Below, in pieces: positions 36,882 through 45,757 of a DNA stretch of 64,000 bases (its first letter is position 1; the number at the start of each line of letters is the position of its first letter). The notes beneath the pieces are model-generated. The model was not told the DNA's origin and did no database searches. It was given only the letters and a program-made list of their open reading frames with translations. The stretch is taken from contig NZ_JBEPOO010000001.1 of NCBI RefSeq assembly GCF_040546815.1, positions 1,364,001 to 1,428,000 on the forward strand, given 5' to 3'. A program made the position numbers and the translations under genes. Source of the stretch: Devosia sp. 2618 (GTDB taxonomy: Bacteria > Pseudomonadota > Alphaproteobacteria > Rhizobiales > Devosiaceae).

Positions 36882-38900
36882 CTAAACGTCCAGATCGGTG
36901 ACGAAGGCCGCGTTTTCCTGGATGAAGTCGAAACGCGCTTCGGGCTTGGTGCCCATCAAGCGATCGACGCTGATCCGCGTGGCGTCGAGATCGTCGCGCA
37001 CCTTGACCTGCAACAGCGTGCGGGATTTTGGCGACATGGTCGTTTCGCGCAGATGCGCAAACGGCATTTCGCCAAGGCCCTTGAAGCGGCTGATTTCGAC
37101 CTTGCTCTTGCCGGTAAACTCGGTCGCCATCAGTTCGGTCTTGTGCGCGTCGTCGCGCGCATAAAGCGTCTTGGCGCCCTGCGTGATGCGGTAGAGCGGC
37201 GGCAGCGCCAGATAAAGGTGCCCGCCATCGATCAGCTTGGGCATTTCCTGGAAGAAGAACGTCATCAGCAGCGCAGCAATATGGGCCCCGTCCACGTCAG
37301 CATCGGTCATCACGACAATCTTGTCGTAGCGCAGATCTTCTTCGCGATAGCGATCCCGCGTGCCGCAGCCGAGCGCCTGGATCAGGTCCGCGATCAATTG
37401 GCTCGCCTGCATCTTTTCGCGGCTGGCGCCCGCCACGTTCAATATCTTGCCGCGCAGCGGCAACACGGCCTGGCTGGTGCGGTTACGCGCCTGCTTGGCC
37501 GAACCACCTGCCGAGTCACCCTCGACGATGAACAGTTCTGCGCCCTGTGCAGCCGTCTGTGTGCAGTCGGCCAGCTTGCCGGGCAGCCGCAACTTACGCG
37601 TCGCGCTGGCGCGGTCGATCTCTTTTTCCTTGCGGCGACGGAGACGTTCCTCGGCCCGCTCGATGGCCCAGTCCATCAGCTTGCCGGCCTGGTTCGGCGA
37701 GGCCGCAAGCCAATGGTCGAACGCATCGCGCAGCGCCGTATCAACGATACGCGTCGCTTCACCCGAGGCCAGCTTGTCCTTGGTCTGGCCCACAAATTCT
37801 GGCTCGCGCACGAAGACCGACAGCATGGCGCTGCAATGGGCGAAGACGTCGTCGGCCGTCAGCACGGCGGCAGCTTTGTTTTTGGTCAGCTCGGCATAGT
37901 TCTTGAGGCCGCGGAGCAGGGCGCTGCGCAGGCCCGCCTCGTGCGTGCCACCATCGGGCGTCGGCACGGTATTGCAATAAGAAGAGACCCCGCCATCGCC
38001 CAGCGTCCAGGCAACCGCCCATTCCACCGCGCCATGCTTGCCCGCCGTGCCATGGGTGCCGGTGAACAGCTCATCGACAATGCGCGTTTCGCCCTCAATG
38101 CGGGCGGTCATGAAATCCTTGAGGCCGTCGGGATAATGGAACACGGCCTTGGCCGGCGCGTCCTCGGTCACGAGGCTCTCGTCACAGCTCCAGCGCAGCT
38201 CGACGCCGGCAAACAGATACGCCTTCGCCCGCGTCATGCGGAACAGCCGCGCCGCCGAGAAATGCGCCAGATCGCCAAAAATCTGCGGATCGGGATGGAA
38301 GCGCGTGGTCGTGCCGCGACGGTTGTTCACCCGGCCGAGATGCTCGATCGCGCCCTGCGGAATACCGCGCGAAAAGCGCAGGCGATGTAGCTGCTGCTCG
38401 CGCGCCACTTCCACGACCATGTCGTCAGACAGCGCATTGACCACCGAAACGCCAACGCCGTGCAGGCCGCCGGAGGTCTCATAGGCCTTGGAATCGAACT
38501 TGCCGCCGGCGTGCAGCACGGTGTGCACGATTTCGAGCGTCGACCGGCCGGGATATTTCGGATGGTTCTCTACGGGAATGCCGCGACCGTTATCGCTGAC
38601 GGTGATGTAGCCGTCTTCGCCCAGATGGACTTCGATGCGCGTCGCATGGCCGCCAATGGCTTCGTCCATCGAGTTGTCGATGACTTCGGCAAACAGGTGG
38701 TGCAGGGCATTGGCGTCGGTGCCGCCGATATACATGCCCGGACGGCGTCTGACAGGCTCAAGCCCTTCCAAAACCTCAATATCGTCAGCCGAATACGATC
38801 CCGGGGTCGCGACGGGCGCGGCCTTGGGAGTTGGCTTTACGGGTTCGGGTTGCGGGGTTGCTGCGACTGGCCCGCCGAAAAGGTCTTCTGCTTGCGACAT
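36882..38900 (-). CDS. parE: DNA topoisomerase IV subunit B
   Basis: ATPase subunit of topoisomerase IV, which unlinks daughter chromosomes. The 672-residue protein has a Pro/Ala-rich extension (1-35), the GHKL ATPase part (RRRPGMYIGGTD, DNSMDEAIGGHA, SDNGRGIPVE, GGLHGVGVSVVNALS), the transducer, and the TOPRIM region with EGDSAGGSAKQARNR, PLRGKILNV and VMTDADVDGAHI. The short insertions and PLRGKILNV favour ParE over GyrB. The ATG at 38900 was chosen over one two codons upstream because of a ggaa site. No parC is adjacent, usual in alphaproteobacteria. Confidence 0.95.
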   Translation of the reverse strand: MSQAEDLFGGPVAATPQPEPVKPTPKAAPVATPGSYSADDIEVLEGLEPVRRRPGMYIGGTDANALHHLFAEVIDNSMDEAIGGHATRIEVHLGEDGYITVSDNGRGIPVENHPKYPGRSTLEIVHTVLHAGGKFDSKAYETSGGLHGVGVSVVNALSDDMVVEVAREQQLHRLRFSRGIPQGAIEHLGRVNNRRGTTTRFHPDPQIFGDLAHFSAARLFRMTRAKAYLFAGVELRWSCDESLVTEDAPAKAVFHYPDGLKDFMTARIEGETRIVDELFTGTHGTAGKHGAVEWAVAWTLGDGGVSSYCNTVPTPDGGTHEAGLRSALLRGLKNYAELTKNKAAAVLTADDVFAHCSAMLSVFVREPEFVGQTKDKLASGEATRIVDTALRDAFDHWLAASPNQAGKLMDWAIERAEERLRRRKEKEIDRASATRKLRLPGKLADCTQTAAQGAELFIVEGDSAGGSAKQARNRTSQAVLPLRGKILNVAGASREKMQASQLIADLIQALGCGTRDRYREEDLRYDKIVVMTDADVDGAHIAALLMTFFFQEMPKLIDGGHLYLALPPLYRITQGAKTLYARDDAHKTELMATEFTGKSKVEISRFKGLGEMPFAHLRETTMSPKSRTLLQVKVRDDLDATRISVDRLMGTKPEARFDFIQENAAFVTDLDV

Positions 38901-39092
38901 GCACATTCCGTATCTGCGCCCGAATCAGGCGTTCCGCCTTTTAGCATATCCCAGCGATTACCCTTCGATGCCGGAACCAGAACTCTGTCCACGCTTTGTC
39001 CACAAAGCTGAACCCCGAATGAACGAGCGGTTTCGCAGTCGTTCAAGCAAGGGGATATAAGGTGCCCAATTGGACAGATTTTGGAGGCTGAG

Positions 39093-39416
39093 ATGAACAA
39101 GTTTGTCGCATTAGCGCTGACAGCGGCTCTGTTGGGCAGCGCGTTGGCCCAACCAGCCATGGCGCAGCAGCAGCGGTTCGGTGTTTTTTTCGGTGATGAG
39201 CCACGAGACTTTTTTCCTGAACGCATCATGTGTCTGACCGATCTGCAGATCCGCACCACAGTGGCGAGCCTGGGCTACACCAACATTTTCCTTAATGTGC
39301 CAAACAAGAAGCATATTCAGGTGCGTGCGACCCGGGATGGCTGGGTTTATCTGCTCGATTTCAACTTCTGCACCGGCCAAATCGACGGCTCCCAGGAGCT
39401 ACGCCGCGCCAACTAA
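39093..39416 (+). CDS. Small exported protein, PepSY-like (hypothetical)
   Basis: 107 residues. A clear signal peptide (MNKFVALALTAALLGSALA, cleavage near AMA-QQQ) is followed by about 83 residues. The mature part resembles one PepSY-type unit (LTDLQIRTTVASLGYTNIFLNV, RATRDGWVYLLDFNFCTGQI) with two cysteines that could form a disulfide. PepSY units are often small periplasmic inhibitors or modulators; that role here is inference. The ATG at 39093 has ggag 9 bp upstream. It is divergent from parE. No operon partner. Confidence 0.75.
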   Translation: MNKFVALALTAALLGSALAQPAMAQQQRFGVFFGDEPRDFFPERIMCLTDLQIRTTVASLGYTNIFLNVPNKKHIQVRATRDGWVYLLDFNFCTGQIDGSQELRRAN

Positions 39417-39517
39417 GCGCCAGTTAGAGACAAAGTCGTCCCAAGATCGGGCGCCGTCTTTACGTTCTGTTCGTCTCTTGAAAGCACTTTCTTAAACGCG
39501 TGCTGCTAAACCAACGT

Positions 39518-39548
39518 CATACGGTCTTTTGTTTGGAGTTACCGTATG
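39518..39548 (+). promoter_or_regulatory. Inverted repeat overlapping the start codon of a small ORF
   Basis: catacggt (39518-39525) and accgtatg (39541-39548) are exact reverse complements around a 15-base loop that contains ggag. The right arm includes the ATG of the 56-codon ORF, so in RNA the hairpin would hide the start codon and expose the ribosome site in the loop. As DNA it could be an operator. Confidence 0.45.
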
Positions 39549-39716
39549 CGAGCCGACAGGGATCATAGTTCTGCGTACCCGGTTCCCGCCGGTTCAGTTG
39601 TCTTCGGTGTTTGGCCGCATGCCGGGTTTTCAGGTATTGCGTACCGGCTGGCCAAGTTCACCGCCCCGCGTTCCGGGGTTATCGCGCTAATGGCGGCGAT
39701 GTTCTATCTCATCTAA
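39546..39716 (+). CDS. Candidate small ORF, 56 residues (hypothetical)
   Basis: ATG preceded by ttggagttaccgt. The product begins MRADRDHSSAYPVPAG and ends in a hydrophobic stretch SGVIALMAAMFYLI. Third-position GC (about 60% by eye) is lower than in neighbouring genes, so it may be foreign, young or not a gene. It has no recognised family. It lies in the 564-bp region between the PepSY-like gene and the ABC-F gene. Confidence 0.4.
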   Translation: MRADRDHSSAYPVPAGSVVFGVWPHAGFSGIAYRLAKFTAPRSGVIALMAAMFYLI

Positions 39717-39788
39717 CTGCCGTGATTGATTTCCGCGCCCTGCGCGGTTATTCGTCATTGCAAGCGACACACCAACCAGGAGGGCGCG

Positions 39789-39857
39789 ATGACATTTTCG
39801 TTCGAGCACCGCTCTCGTGGCCCCGTCCAGGCCCTGTGGCTCAAGCTGCAGGGCTGA
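39789..39857 (+). CDS. Candidate 22-residue leader peptide upstream of the ABC-F gene
   Basis: ATG 39789 has a perfect aggagg site 6 bp upstream and encodes MTFSFEHRSRGPVQALWLKL plus two residues before TGA at 39857. The start lies about 190 bp before the ABC-F gene, with hairpins between. This resembles translated attenuators of ABC-F resistance genes, but no such function is shown here. Confidence 0.45.
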   Translation: MTFSFEHRSRGPVQALWLKLQG

Positions 39858-39912
39858 CCGGTACTGGTACGGACTTCCTTTTCTGTCTCTCCCAATCTGG
39901 TTTGCCCTTCGT

Positions 39913-39957
39913 GGCGGTCGTTGACCGCCTTCTGACGGCACGCGCGCCTTTTAACGC
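39913..39957 (+). promoter_or_regulatory. Hairpins in the ABC-F leader
   Basis: Perfect 7-bp stem ggcggtc/gaccgcc with loop gtt (39913-39929), then gcgcg/cgcgc around a T-rich loop ending about 24 bp before the ABC-F ATG. Possible attenuator structures; alternative pairings cannot be judged by eye. Confidence 0.35.
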
Positions 39958-39980
39958 GCTTCTACTCCAGTGAGACGAAA

Positions 39981-41501
39981 ATGGGCTCCATCAGCCTCCG
40001 CAATGCCGGCCTCGTGGCCACCGAAACTCTCTTTTCCAATCTCAACTTCGTCATCAGTGACGGCGACCGCGTCGGCCTGGTCGCAGGCAATGGCCGCGGC
40101 AAGACCACCTTGCTGCGCGCCTTGGCCGGGCAGGGTGAGCTGACATCGGGCGAGATTGTGCGCTCGCGCGGTCTCACCGTTGGCTATGTCGAGCAGGACA
40201 TGCCCGAAAAAAGCATGGCCCTGACGCTCTATGATGCGGTGCTGGAAGCGTTGCCGCCGGCCGATCGGGACACCGACAGCTGGCGCGTCGATGTGGTGCT
40301 CGACGAGTTCGAGACGCCCGACACCATGCGTAACCGCAAGCTGACTGAACTCAGCGGCGGCTGGCAGCGCATTGCCCTCATCGCGCGCTGCTGGGTGCTG
40401 CAACCCGATGCACTACTGCTCGATGAACCCACCAACCATCTTGACCTCGGCAAGCTGTTCCAACTCGAAAACTGGATCAATCAGGCGGCCCGCAACATCC
40501 CGGTCATCATCGCCAGCCACGACCGGCAGTTCCTTGATGCCACGACGAACCGGACATTGTTCCTAAGGCCCGACGCGTCACACTACTACGCTTTGCCCTA
40601 TAGCAAGGCCCGCATCGCTCTGGCCGAGGCCGATGAGGCCGCCGAGGCCAAGCGCGAGCGCGACCTCAAGGAAGTCAGCCGCCTGCGCAAGCAGGCCGCG
40701 AAACTCACCAATATCGGCATCAACTCCGGCAGCGACCTGCTGGTGGTCAAATCCAAATACCTGCGCGAACGCGCCGCCAAGATCGAAAACGCCGTTCTAT
40801 CCCTACACAAAGAGCGCAGCGGCGATATCAAGCTCGGCAATAGCGGCGCTCAGGCCAAGGTGCTGCTCGCCATCGAAAACGTCGATGTCACCACTCCAGT
40901 GGGCGATAAGCTGTTCCGGGTGGAAAAGCTGCACGTCTTCCAGGGTGACCGGCTGGTCATTCTCGGCCGCAACGGCACGGGCAAGTCCCAGTTCATCGGT
41001 CTGGTGCATCGCGCCATGAAGGGCACCGAAACGCCCGGCATTCGCGTCAGCCCGCAGGTGGTGCCCGGCTATGTCGATCAGGCCATGAGCTTTTTGCCAG
41101 CCAGGGAATCGCCGCTCGGCTTTATCGCCGGGCGCTTCAATCAGGGCGACCAGCGCAGCATTAGCCTCTTGGCCGCGGCCGGCTTTGCCATCGAGAAGCA
41201 GGACCGCCCGATCTCCGAACTGTCCTTCGGTCAGCGGGCGCGGCTTGGTCTGTTGGCCATCCGGCTGCTCGAACCGAACTTCTACCTGCTGGACGAGCCG
41301 ACCAACCACGTCGACATTCCGGGCCAGGAACGTCTTGAGGATGAAATTCTCACCCATGGTGCCACCTGCATTCTGGTGTCGCATGACCGCAGCTTTGTGC
41401 GGGGGCTCGGCAGCCGATTCTTCCTGATCGAAGGCAAAAAACTCAAGGAAGTCGACAGCCCTGAACCACACTTTGCCGCCCTCGCTATGGAGCAAAACTG
41501 A
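39981..41501 (+). CDS. ABC-F family ATPase
   Basis: Two ABC ATPase domains in one 506-residue chain with no membrane segment, the ABC-F plan. Domain 1: Walker A AGNGRGKTT, signature LSGGWQRIALIA, Walker B ALLLDEPTNHLD. A basic, charged linker follows (about 205-275, rich in Arg/Lys/Glu). Domain 2: GRNGTGKS, LSFGQRARLGLLA, YLLDEPTNHVD. ABC-F proteins bind the ribosomal E site; some are translation factors (EttA, Uup, YheS types) and others protect against antibiotics. The subgroup cannot be fixed by eye. The leader with small ORFs and hairpins hints at regulated expression. Confidence 0.93.
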   Translation: MGSISLRNAGLVATETLFSNLNFVISDGDRVGLVAGNGRGKTTLLRALAGQGELTSGEIVRSRGLTVGYVEQDMPEKSMALTLYDAVLEALPPADRDTDSWRVDVVLDEFETPDTMRNRKLTELSGGWQRIALIARCWVLQPDALLLDEPTNHLDLGKLFQLENWINQAARNIPVIIASHDRQFLDATTNRTLFLRPDASHYYALPYSKARIALAEADEAAEAKRERDLKEVSRLRKQAAKLTNIGINSGSDLLVVKSKYLRERAAKIENAVLSLHKERSGDIKLGNSGAQAKVLLAIENVDVTTPVGDKLFRVEKLHVFQGDRLVILGRNGTGKSQFIGLVHRAMKGTETPGIRVSPQVVPGYVDQAMSFLPARESPLGFIAGRFNQGDQRSISLLAAAGFAIEKQDRPISELSFGQRARLGLLAIRLLEPNFYLLDEPTNHVDIPGQERLEDEILTHGATCILVSHDRSFVRGLGSRFFLIEGKKLKEVDSPEPHFAALAMEQN

Positions 41502-41604
41502 CCAGCGACTGCGTCGACTTTGTCAAATAAGTAGATGCCACAGTGGGTAAAGTATTTATGTTTGCCGTCTAGCCTTCCAGCTCGGTCAAGCTGGGGGGCT
41601 GACT

Positions 41605-42285
41605 TTGTCGCAACAAGAACAACAACCCGTCCGCAAAACACTTCGTCCCGCTGTTCGCTTCATGGGGCAGGTGACGGGATGCTATGCGCTGTCGCAGCGC
41701 CGCGATGGTGCTGACGAGCCCGTGCCGGTCTATGCCTGCCGCCTGCTGTCGATTTCGACCAATCAGGCCAGCATCGTCACTGCCGTCGCGGTGCCAGAGG
41801 GCCAGACGGTCGTCATGCACTTCCCCGATTTTGGCATGTTGCGCGCCCAAGTGGCGCGTGAACTCCCCACCGGCTTTGCCGCCGAACTCATTCTCGACGA
41901 AGACGCCAAGGACAAGCTGGCGGCCAAGATCCGCTGGAAGCGCGACAATTCCCGCAATGCAGTGCCGGACCTGCGCGATCACCCACGTATTCTGCCGCGC
42001 AATCCGCGCTCGGTGCTGACACTTGGCGACGGCTCGCACTATCCGTGTTTCGTCATCGACATTTCCCAGTCCGGTGCTGCCGTATCGGCCGCCGTGCTGC
42101 CGGCACGCGGCGCCCATGTTGCCGTTGGTGCCATGGTGGGGCAGGTGGTGCGCCGCCTCGATATCGGCTTTGCCGTCGAGTTCAGTAAAACCCAGCCCAC
42201 CGAAGAGCTGGAAAAGCGCATGGCGATGCCTCCCGGCGCCGACCTGCCAAAAACCGAGCGCCCGCCACTGCTCAAGATCGGCTGA
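41605..42285 (+). CDS. PilZ-domain protein, c-di-GMP receptor candidate (1 of 2)
   Basis: 226 residues. The N-terminal half (about 40-110) looks like a degenerate PilZ barrel (YACRLLSISTNQASIV). The C-terminal half is a canonical PilZ domain with RILPR (RxxxR) and DISQSGA (DxSxxG), the c-di-GMP binding motifs. The start is a TTG at 41605 with a gggggg stretch upstream; no ATG fits. A paralogue follows 133 bp later. No effector domain is fused, so it probably acts by binding a partner, for example in motility or polysaccharide synthesis. Confidence 0.88.
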   Translation: MSQQEQQPVRKTLRPAVRFMGQVTGCYALSQRRDGADEPVPVYACRLLSISTNQASIVTAVAVPEGQTVVMHFPDFGMLRAQVARELPTGFAAELILDEDAKDKLAAKIRWKRDNSRNAVPDLRDHPRILPRNPRSVLTLGDGSHYPCFVIDISQSGAAVSAAVLPARGAHVAVGAMVGQVVRRLDIGFAVEFSKTQPTEELEKRMAMPPGADLPKTERPPLLKIG

Positions 42286-42373
42286 CAATGGAGCGTTGCG
42301 ATGGTGAAGGACGGCTTACCAAAGCGGGGAAACCTCTACCGACCCCATGCACCGGGTTTTCACTTGGCATCTG

Positions 42374-42379
42374 TATAAT
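42374..42379 (+). promoter_or_regulatory. Candidate -10 box upstream of second PilZ gene
   Basis: A perfect TATAAT in an AT-rich patch (ctgtataattacgtaatg) of an otherwise GC-rich region. No good -35 box is visible. If used, transcription would start near 42386, which supports the GTG at 42419 as the start codon. Confidence 0.35.
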
Positions 42380-42418
42380 TACGTAATGTCACTGGGCCCG
42401 GGGGGGGACGCCATTTCC

Positions 42419-43105
42419 GTGAACGCGCAGCATAATAAAGCCAGAAGCATCAGCAGCGTCGCCGGACGCTACGTTTTGGGCAACCAGCCCAAGCGCCCCG
42501 GTGTCAACCTCTTCGCTTGCCGCCTGCGCTCGATCTCGCCCAGTAGCTTCGCCGTCGCCGCGCCCGTCATCGGTGCCGTGGGCGAAATGGTCTCGGCCAG
42601 CTTTGAGCCCTTTGGCAGCGTGCGCGGCCGTATTTCCCGGCTGATGTCGGATGGCTTCGTGGTCGATATCGAGTGTGATCACCTGCAGCAGGCAGCCCTT
42701 GCGCAGCGCGTCGACAGCTATTGGCACAAACCCTGGCTTGGCCTCGCCGAACGCCGCGCCGAACAGCGCTACATGCCCGCCGAACCGCGCTCGGTCATCA
42801 TTCTCGATGACGGCACTCCGCTTCCATGCCTCGTCGTTGATTTCTCCGCCATCGGCGCGTCCGTCTCGGCCGCTGTCCAGCCCAAGGTCGGTGATCACGT
42901 AACGGTCGGCCACGTCTCCGCCAGTGTCGTCCGCATCTTCGATGTCGGCTTTGCCGTCGCCTTCAATACGCCGCAGCCCGAAGACGAGATCGAGGGCCTG
43001 CTCGAAGCCCCGCAGGAATGGCGCAAGGCCGTCGCGGTCTTGCCCACCGGCCGGATCGACACCAGAGAAGCCGGCGACAGCGACGAAGGCTATGGCTACG
43101 ACTGA
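42419..43105 (+). CDS. PilZ-domain protein, c-di-GMP receptor candidate (2 of 2)
   Basis: A 228-residue paralogue of the preceding protein with the same plan: degenerate N-terminal barrel (LFACRLRSISPSSFAVAA) and a canonical C-terminal PilZ domain with RAEQR (RxxxR) and DFSAIGAS (DxSxxG). The frame is open from an ATG at 42347. I chose the GTG at 42419 because a gggggg stretch precedes it, as in the first copy, and the candidate promoter lies between the two. The tandem pair suggests duplication with possible differences in ligand affinity or partner. Confidence 0.86.
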   Translation: MNAQHNKARSISSVAGRYVLGNQPKRPGVNLFACRLRSISPSSFAVAAPVIGAVGEMVSASFEPFGSVRGRISRLMSDGFVVDIECDHLQQAALAQRVDSYWHKPWLGLAERRAEQRYMPAEPRSVIILDDGTPLPCLVVDFSAIGASVSAAVQPKVGDHVTVGHVSASVVRIFDVGFAVAFNTPQPEDEIEGLLEAPQEWRKAVAVLPTGRIDTREAGDSDEGYGYD

Positions 43106-43130
43106 TCGACAAACCATCTCAGAATAACAA

Positions 43131-43152
43131 AAGGGCCCCTTTCGGGGCCCTT
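43131..43152 (-). terminator. Rho-independent terminator of glnA
   Basis: Stem aagggcccc/ggggccctt with a 4-base loop, followed on the minus strand by ttttgttatt, 21 bp after the glnA stop. It may also end the convergent PilZ transcript. Confidence 0.85.
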
Positions 43153-43172
43153 CGTTCGTCTGCCACTGGCGC

Positions 43173-44582
43173 TTAGGCCGAGTAGTACATTTCGTATTCG
43201 ACTGGGTGTGGCGTCTGGTCGACGCGGATCACTTCAGCCATCTTCAGCTCGATATAGGCATTGATGAAATCGTCATCCATCACGCCGCCGACCTTGAGGA
43301 ACTCGCGGTCCTTGTCGAGGTTTTCCAGCGCTTCGCGCAGCGAACCCGAAACGGTCGGGATTTCCTTGAGCTCTTCCTTTGGCAGCTCGTAGAGATCCTT
43401 GTCCATTGGATCGCCGGGATGGATCTTGTTCTTGATGCCGTCGAGGCCAGCCATCAGTAGGGCCGTGTAGGCCAGGTACGGGTTTGCCAGTGGATCTGGG
43501 AAACGGACTTCAACGCGCTTGGCCTTCGGCGACTGGCCGAATGGAATACGGCACGACGCCGAGCGGTTGCGAGCCGAATAGGCCAGCAGCACTGGAGCTT
43601 CAAAGCCGGGCACCAGGCGCTTGTAGCTGTTGGTGGTCGGGTTGGTGAAGGCGTTGATGGCCTTGGCATGCTTGATCACGCCGCCGATGTAGTAGAGGCA
43701 ATCCATCGACAGACCGGCATACTGGTCACCGGCGAACAGCGGCTTGCCGTCTTTCCAGATCGACATATGGCAGTGCATGCCCGAACCGTTATCGCCATAA
43801 ACTGGCTTTGGCAGGAAGGTCGCGGTCTTGCCATAGGCATTGGCAACCTGCTGCACGGCATACTTGTAGATCAGCACGTCGTCAGCCGACGCGATCATCT
43901 GCTTGTACTTCAGGCCCAGCTCGTGCTGAGCGGACGCCACTTCGTGGTGGTGCTTTTCGATGATGACGCCCATCTGGCCCATCGCTTCGAGCATTTCGCC
44001 ACGCATGTCCTGCGCGCTGTCGAGCGGCGGAACCGGGAAGTAGCCCTTCTTGAGGCCGATATGGTGGCCGTTGTTGCCGCCTTCATAGTCGGCATCGTTG
44101 TTGGTCGGCAGTTCCGACGCGTCGATCTGGAAGCCAACCTTGTAGGTGGTGGTGGAATACTTCACGTCGTCGAAAATGAAGAATTCTGGCTCTGGGCCGA
44201 ACACCACGGTGTCGCCGATACCCAGCGTCTTGACCAGGGCTTCAGCCTTCTTGGCGATCGAGCGTGGATCGCGGTTGTAGGGCTGGTAGGTCGATGGCTC
44301 GAGAATGTCGCAGTTGATGGCGAGGGTCGAAGCCGAGAAGAACGGGTCGATATAGGCTGATTCCGGATCGGGCATCAGCACCATGTCGGACTCGTTGATG
44401 GCCTTCCACCCGACAATCGAGGAGCCGTCAAACATCACGCCGTCTTCGAACATGTCGGCATCGACGACGGAAGCATCCATCGTGACGTGCTGCAGCTTGC
44501 CGCGCAGGTCGGTAAAGCGCACGTCGAGATACTTGATGTTCTCGTCTTTCATGCGCTGGATAATGTCTGCTCCGGTGGTCAT
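43173..44582 (-). CDS. glnA: Glutamine synthetase type I
   Basis: Makes glutamine from glutamate, ammonia and ATP; entry point of nitrogen assimilation. The 469-residue product has the standard GSI length. Blocks include [45 protein letters not shown] and NRSASCRIP. The adenylylation tyrosine is in [11 protein letters not shown], marking the GSI-beta form controlled by GlnE. The ATG at 44582 has a gagga site; an upstream codon at 44627 was rejected. It follows glnB by 72 bp on the same strand. Confidence 0.97.
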   Translation of the reverse strand: MTTGADIIQRMKDENIKYLDVRFTDLRGKLQHVTMDASVVDADMFEDGVMFDGSSIVGWKAINESDMVLMPDPESAYIDPFFSASTLAINCDILEPSTYQPYNRDPRSIAKKAEALVKTLGIGDTVVFGPEPEFFIFDDVKYSTTTYKVGFQIDASELPTNNDADYEGGNNGHHIGLKKGYFPVPPLDSAQDMRGEMLEAMGQMGVIIEKHHHEVASAQHELGLKYKQMIASADDVLIYKYAVQQVANAYGKTATFLPKPVYGDNGSGMHCHMSIWKDGKPLFAGDQYAGLSMDCLYYIGGVIKHAKAINAFTNPTTNSYKRLVPGFEAPVLLAYSARNRSASCRIPFGQSPKAKRVEVRFPDPLANPYLAYTALLMAGLDGIKNKIHPGDPMDKDLYELPKEELKEIPTVSGSLREALENLDKDREFLKVGGVMDDDFINAYIELKMAEVIRVDQTPHPVEYEMYYSA

Positions 44583-44654
44583 TTGACGTCCTCTGTCTAA
44601 ATCGGAATGCTTGTTGGGTAGGTTCACGGCTGGCGTCGCGTTGGGGCAGGGCCC

Positions 44655-45092
<438 letters not shown>

Positions 45093-45129
45093 TTAACTTA
45101 GTCAGGCGGGAGTGTCGTGAACAGCGATC

Positions 45130-45176
45130 ATGCACTGCATGGCTAAATTAGCGCCAAACTGCACAAAATATATGCA
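45130..45176. promoter_or_regulatory. Candidate NtrC enhancer sites
   Basis: Two dyads 80-140 bp upstream of the sigma-54 promoter: atgcactgcat (45130-45140) and tgcacaaaatatatgca (45160-45176). The latter agrees with the NtrC consensus TGCACCAAAATGGTGCA at 12 of 17 positions, including both ends. The site also lies 35 bp before the divergent NTF2-like gene. Confidence 0.45.
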
Positions 45177-45211
45177 ATAGCCTCACTTTCTTTCCGAAGG
45201 ACACTAACGCG

Positions 45212-45562
45212 ATGTCTAATATGACGCCACTGCAATGCGTCGAACTGCAGTTCGATGCCTATAATGCGCGCGATTTGTCGCGCTTTCTGGAGGCCTTCGC
45301 CGAAGACGTGCAAAGCTTCCGCCTGCCGGAAATGACGCCGACTTTGACCGGAAAGGCCAGTTATGCGGCGTTTTACGCCGAGCAACGCTTCAATCGGCCA
45401 GGCCTGCGCGCCGAGCTGATCAACCGCATTGTGGTGGGCAATACCGTCATCGACCACGAGCTGATCCATGGCCTGGGCGGTGCGCCAATCGAGACCGCGA
45501 TCATGTTCGTTATAGAGAATGGACTGATCAACAAGGTCTTTGCCATTCCCGGCAAATCGTAA
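45212..45562 (+). CDS. NTF2-like/SnoaL-fold protein
   Basis: A 116-residue cone-shaped alpha+beta barrel protein of the NTF2/SnoaL superfamily (ELQFDAYNARDLSRFLEAFAEDV at the start, GLINKVFAIPGK at the end). Members include steroid isomerases, cyclases and binding proteins without catalysis. The reaction here is unknown. The ATG at 45212 has a gaagga site. It is divergent from glnB and shares the region with candidate NtrC sites, so nitrogen control is conceivable. It is followed by tRNA-Leu. Confidence 0.82.
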   Translation: MSNMTPLQCVELQFDAYNARDLSRFLEAFAEDVQSFRLPEMTPTLTGKASYAAFYAEQRFNRPGLRAELINRIVVGNTVIDHELIHGLGGAPIETAIMFVIENGLINKVFAIPGKS

Positions 45563-45629
45563 AGCTAGGCTTTGACGGGCTTTGCTTCTTCATATAGATG
45601 CATCGCCAACCCGGCCAACGGGTCCTTTT

Positions 45630-45714
45630 GCGGGTGTGGCGGAACTGGTAGACGCACTGGATTTAGGTTCCAGCGCCGCAAGGCGTGGAGGTTCGATTCC
45701 TCTCACCCGCACCA
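45630..45714 (+). tRNA. tRNA-Leu (anticodon UAG)
   Basis: 85 bases including an encoded CCA. Acceptor arms gcgggtg/cacccgc, anticodon stem ctgga/tccag around loop tttaggt with anticodon TAG, a long variable arm (cgccgcaaggcg) typical of class II tRNA, and T arm with ggttcgatt. Reads CUA and, with wobble, other CUN leucine codons. Confidence 0.96.
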
Positions 45715-45757
45715 ATCTTGGACTTGGCCTGACATCAATGAATACGGGATACACCGA

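Noticed and set aside
39611..39973. 120-codon plus-strand frame before the ABC-F gene
   Set aside because: It starts at a non-ATG codon without a ribosome site and overlaps two small ORFs with better start signals.
44583..44654. Riboswitch or glutamine-responsive RNA between glnB and glnA
   Set aside because: Only 72 bp, with no recognisable fold; known glnA RNAs belong to cyanobacteria and marine phage and do not resemble this.
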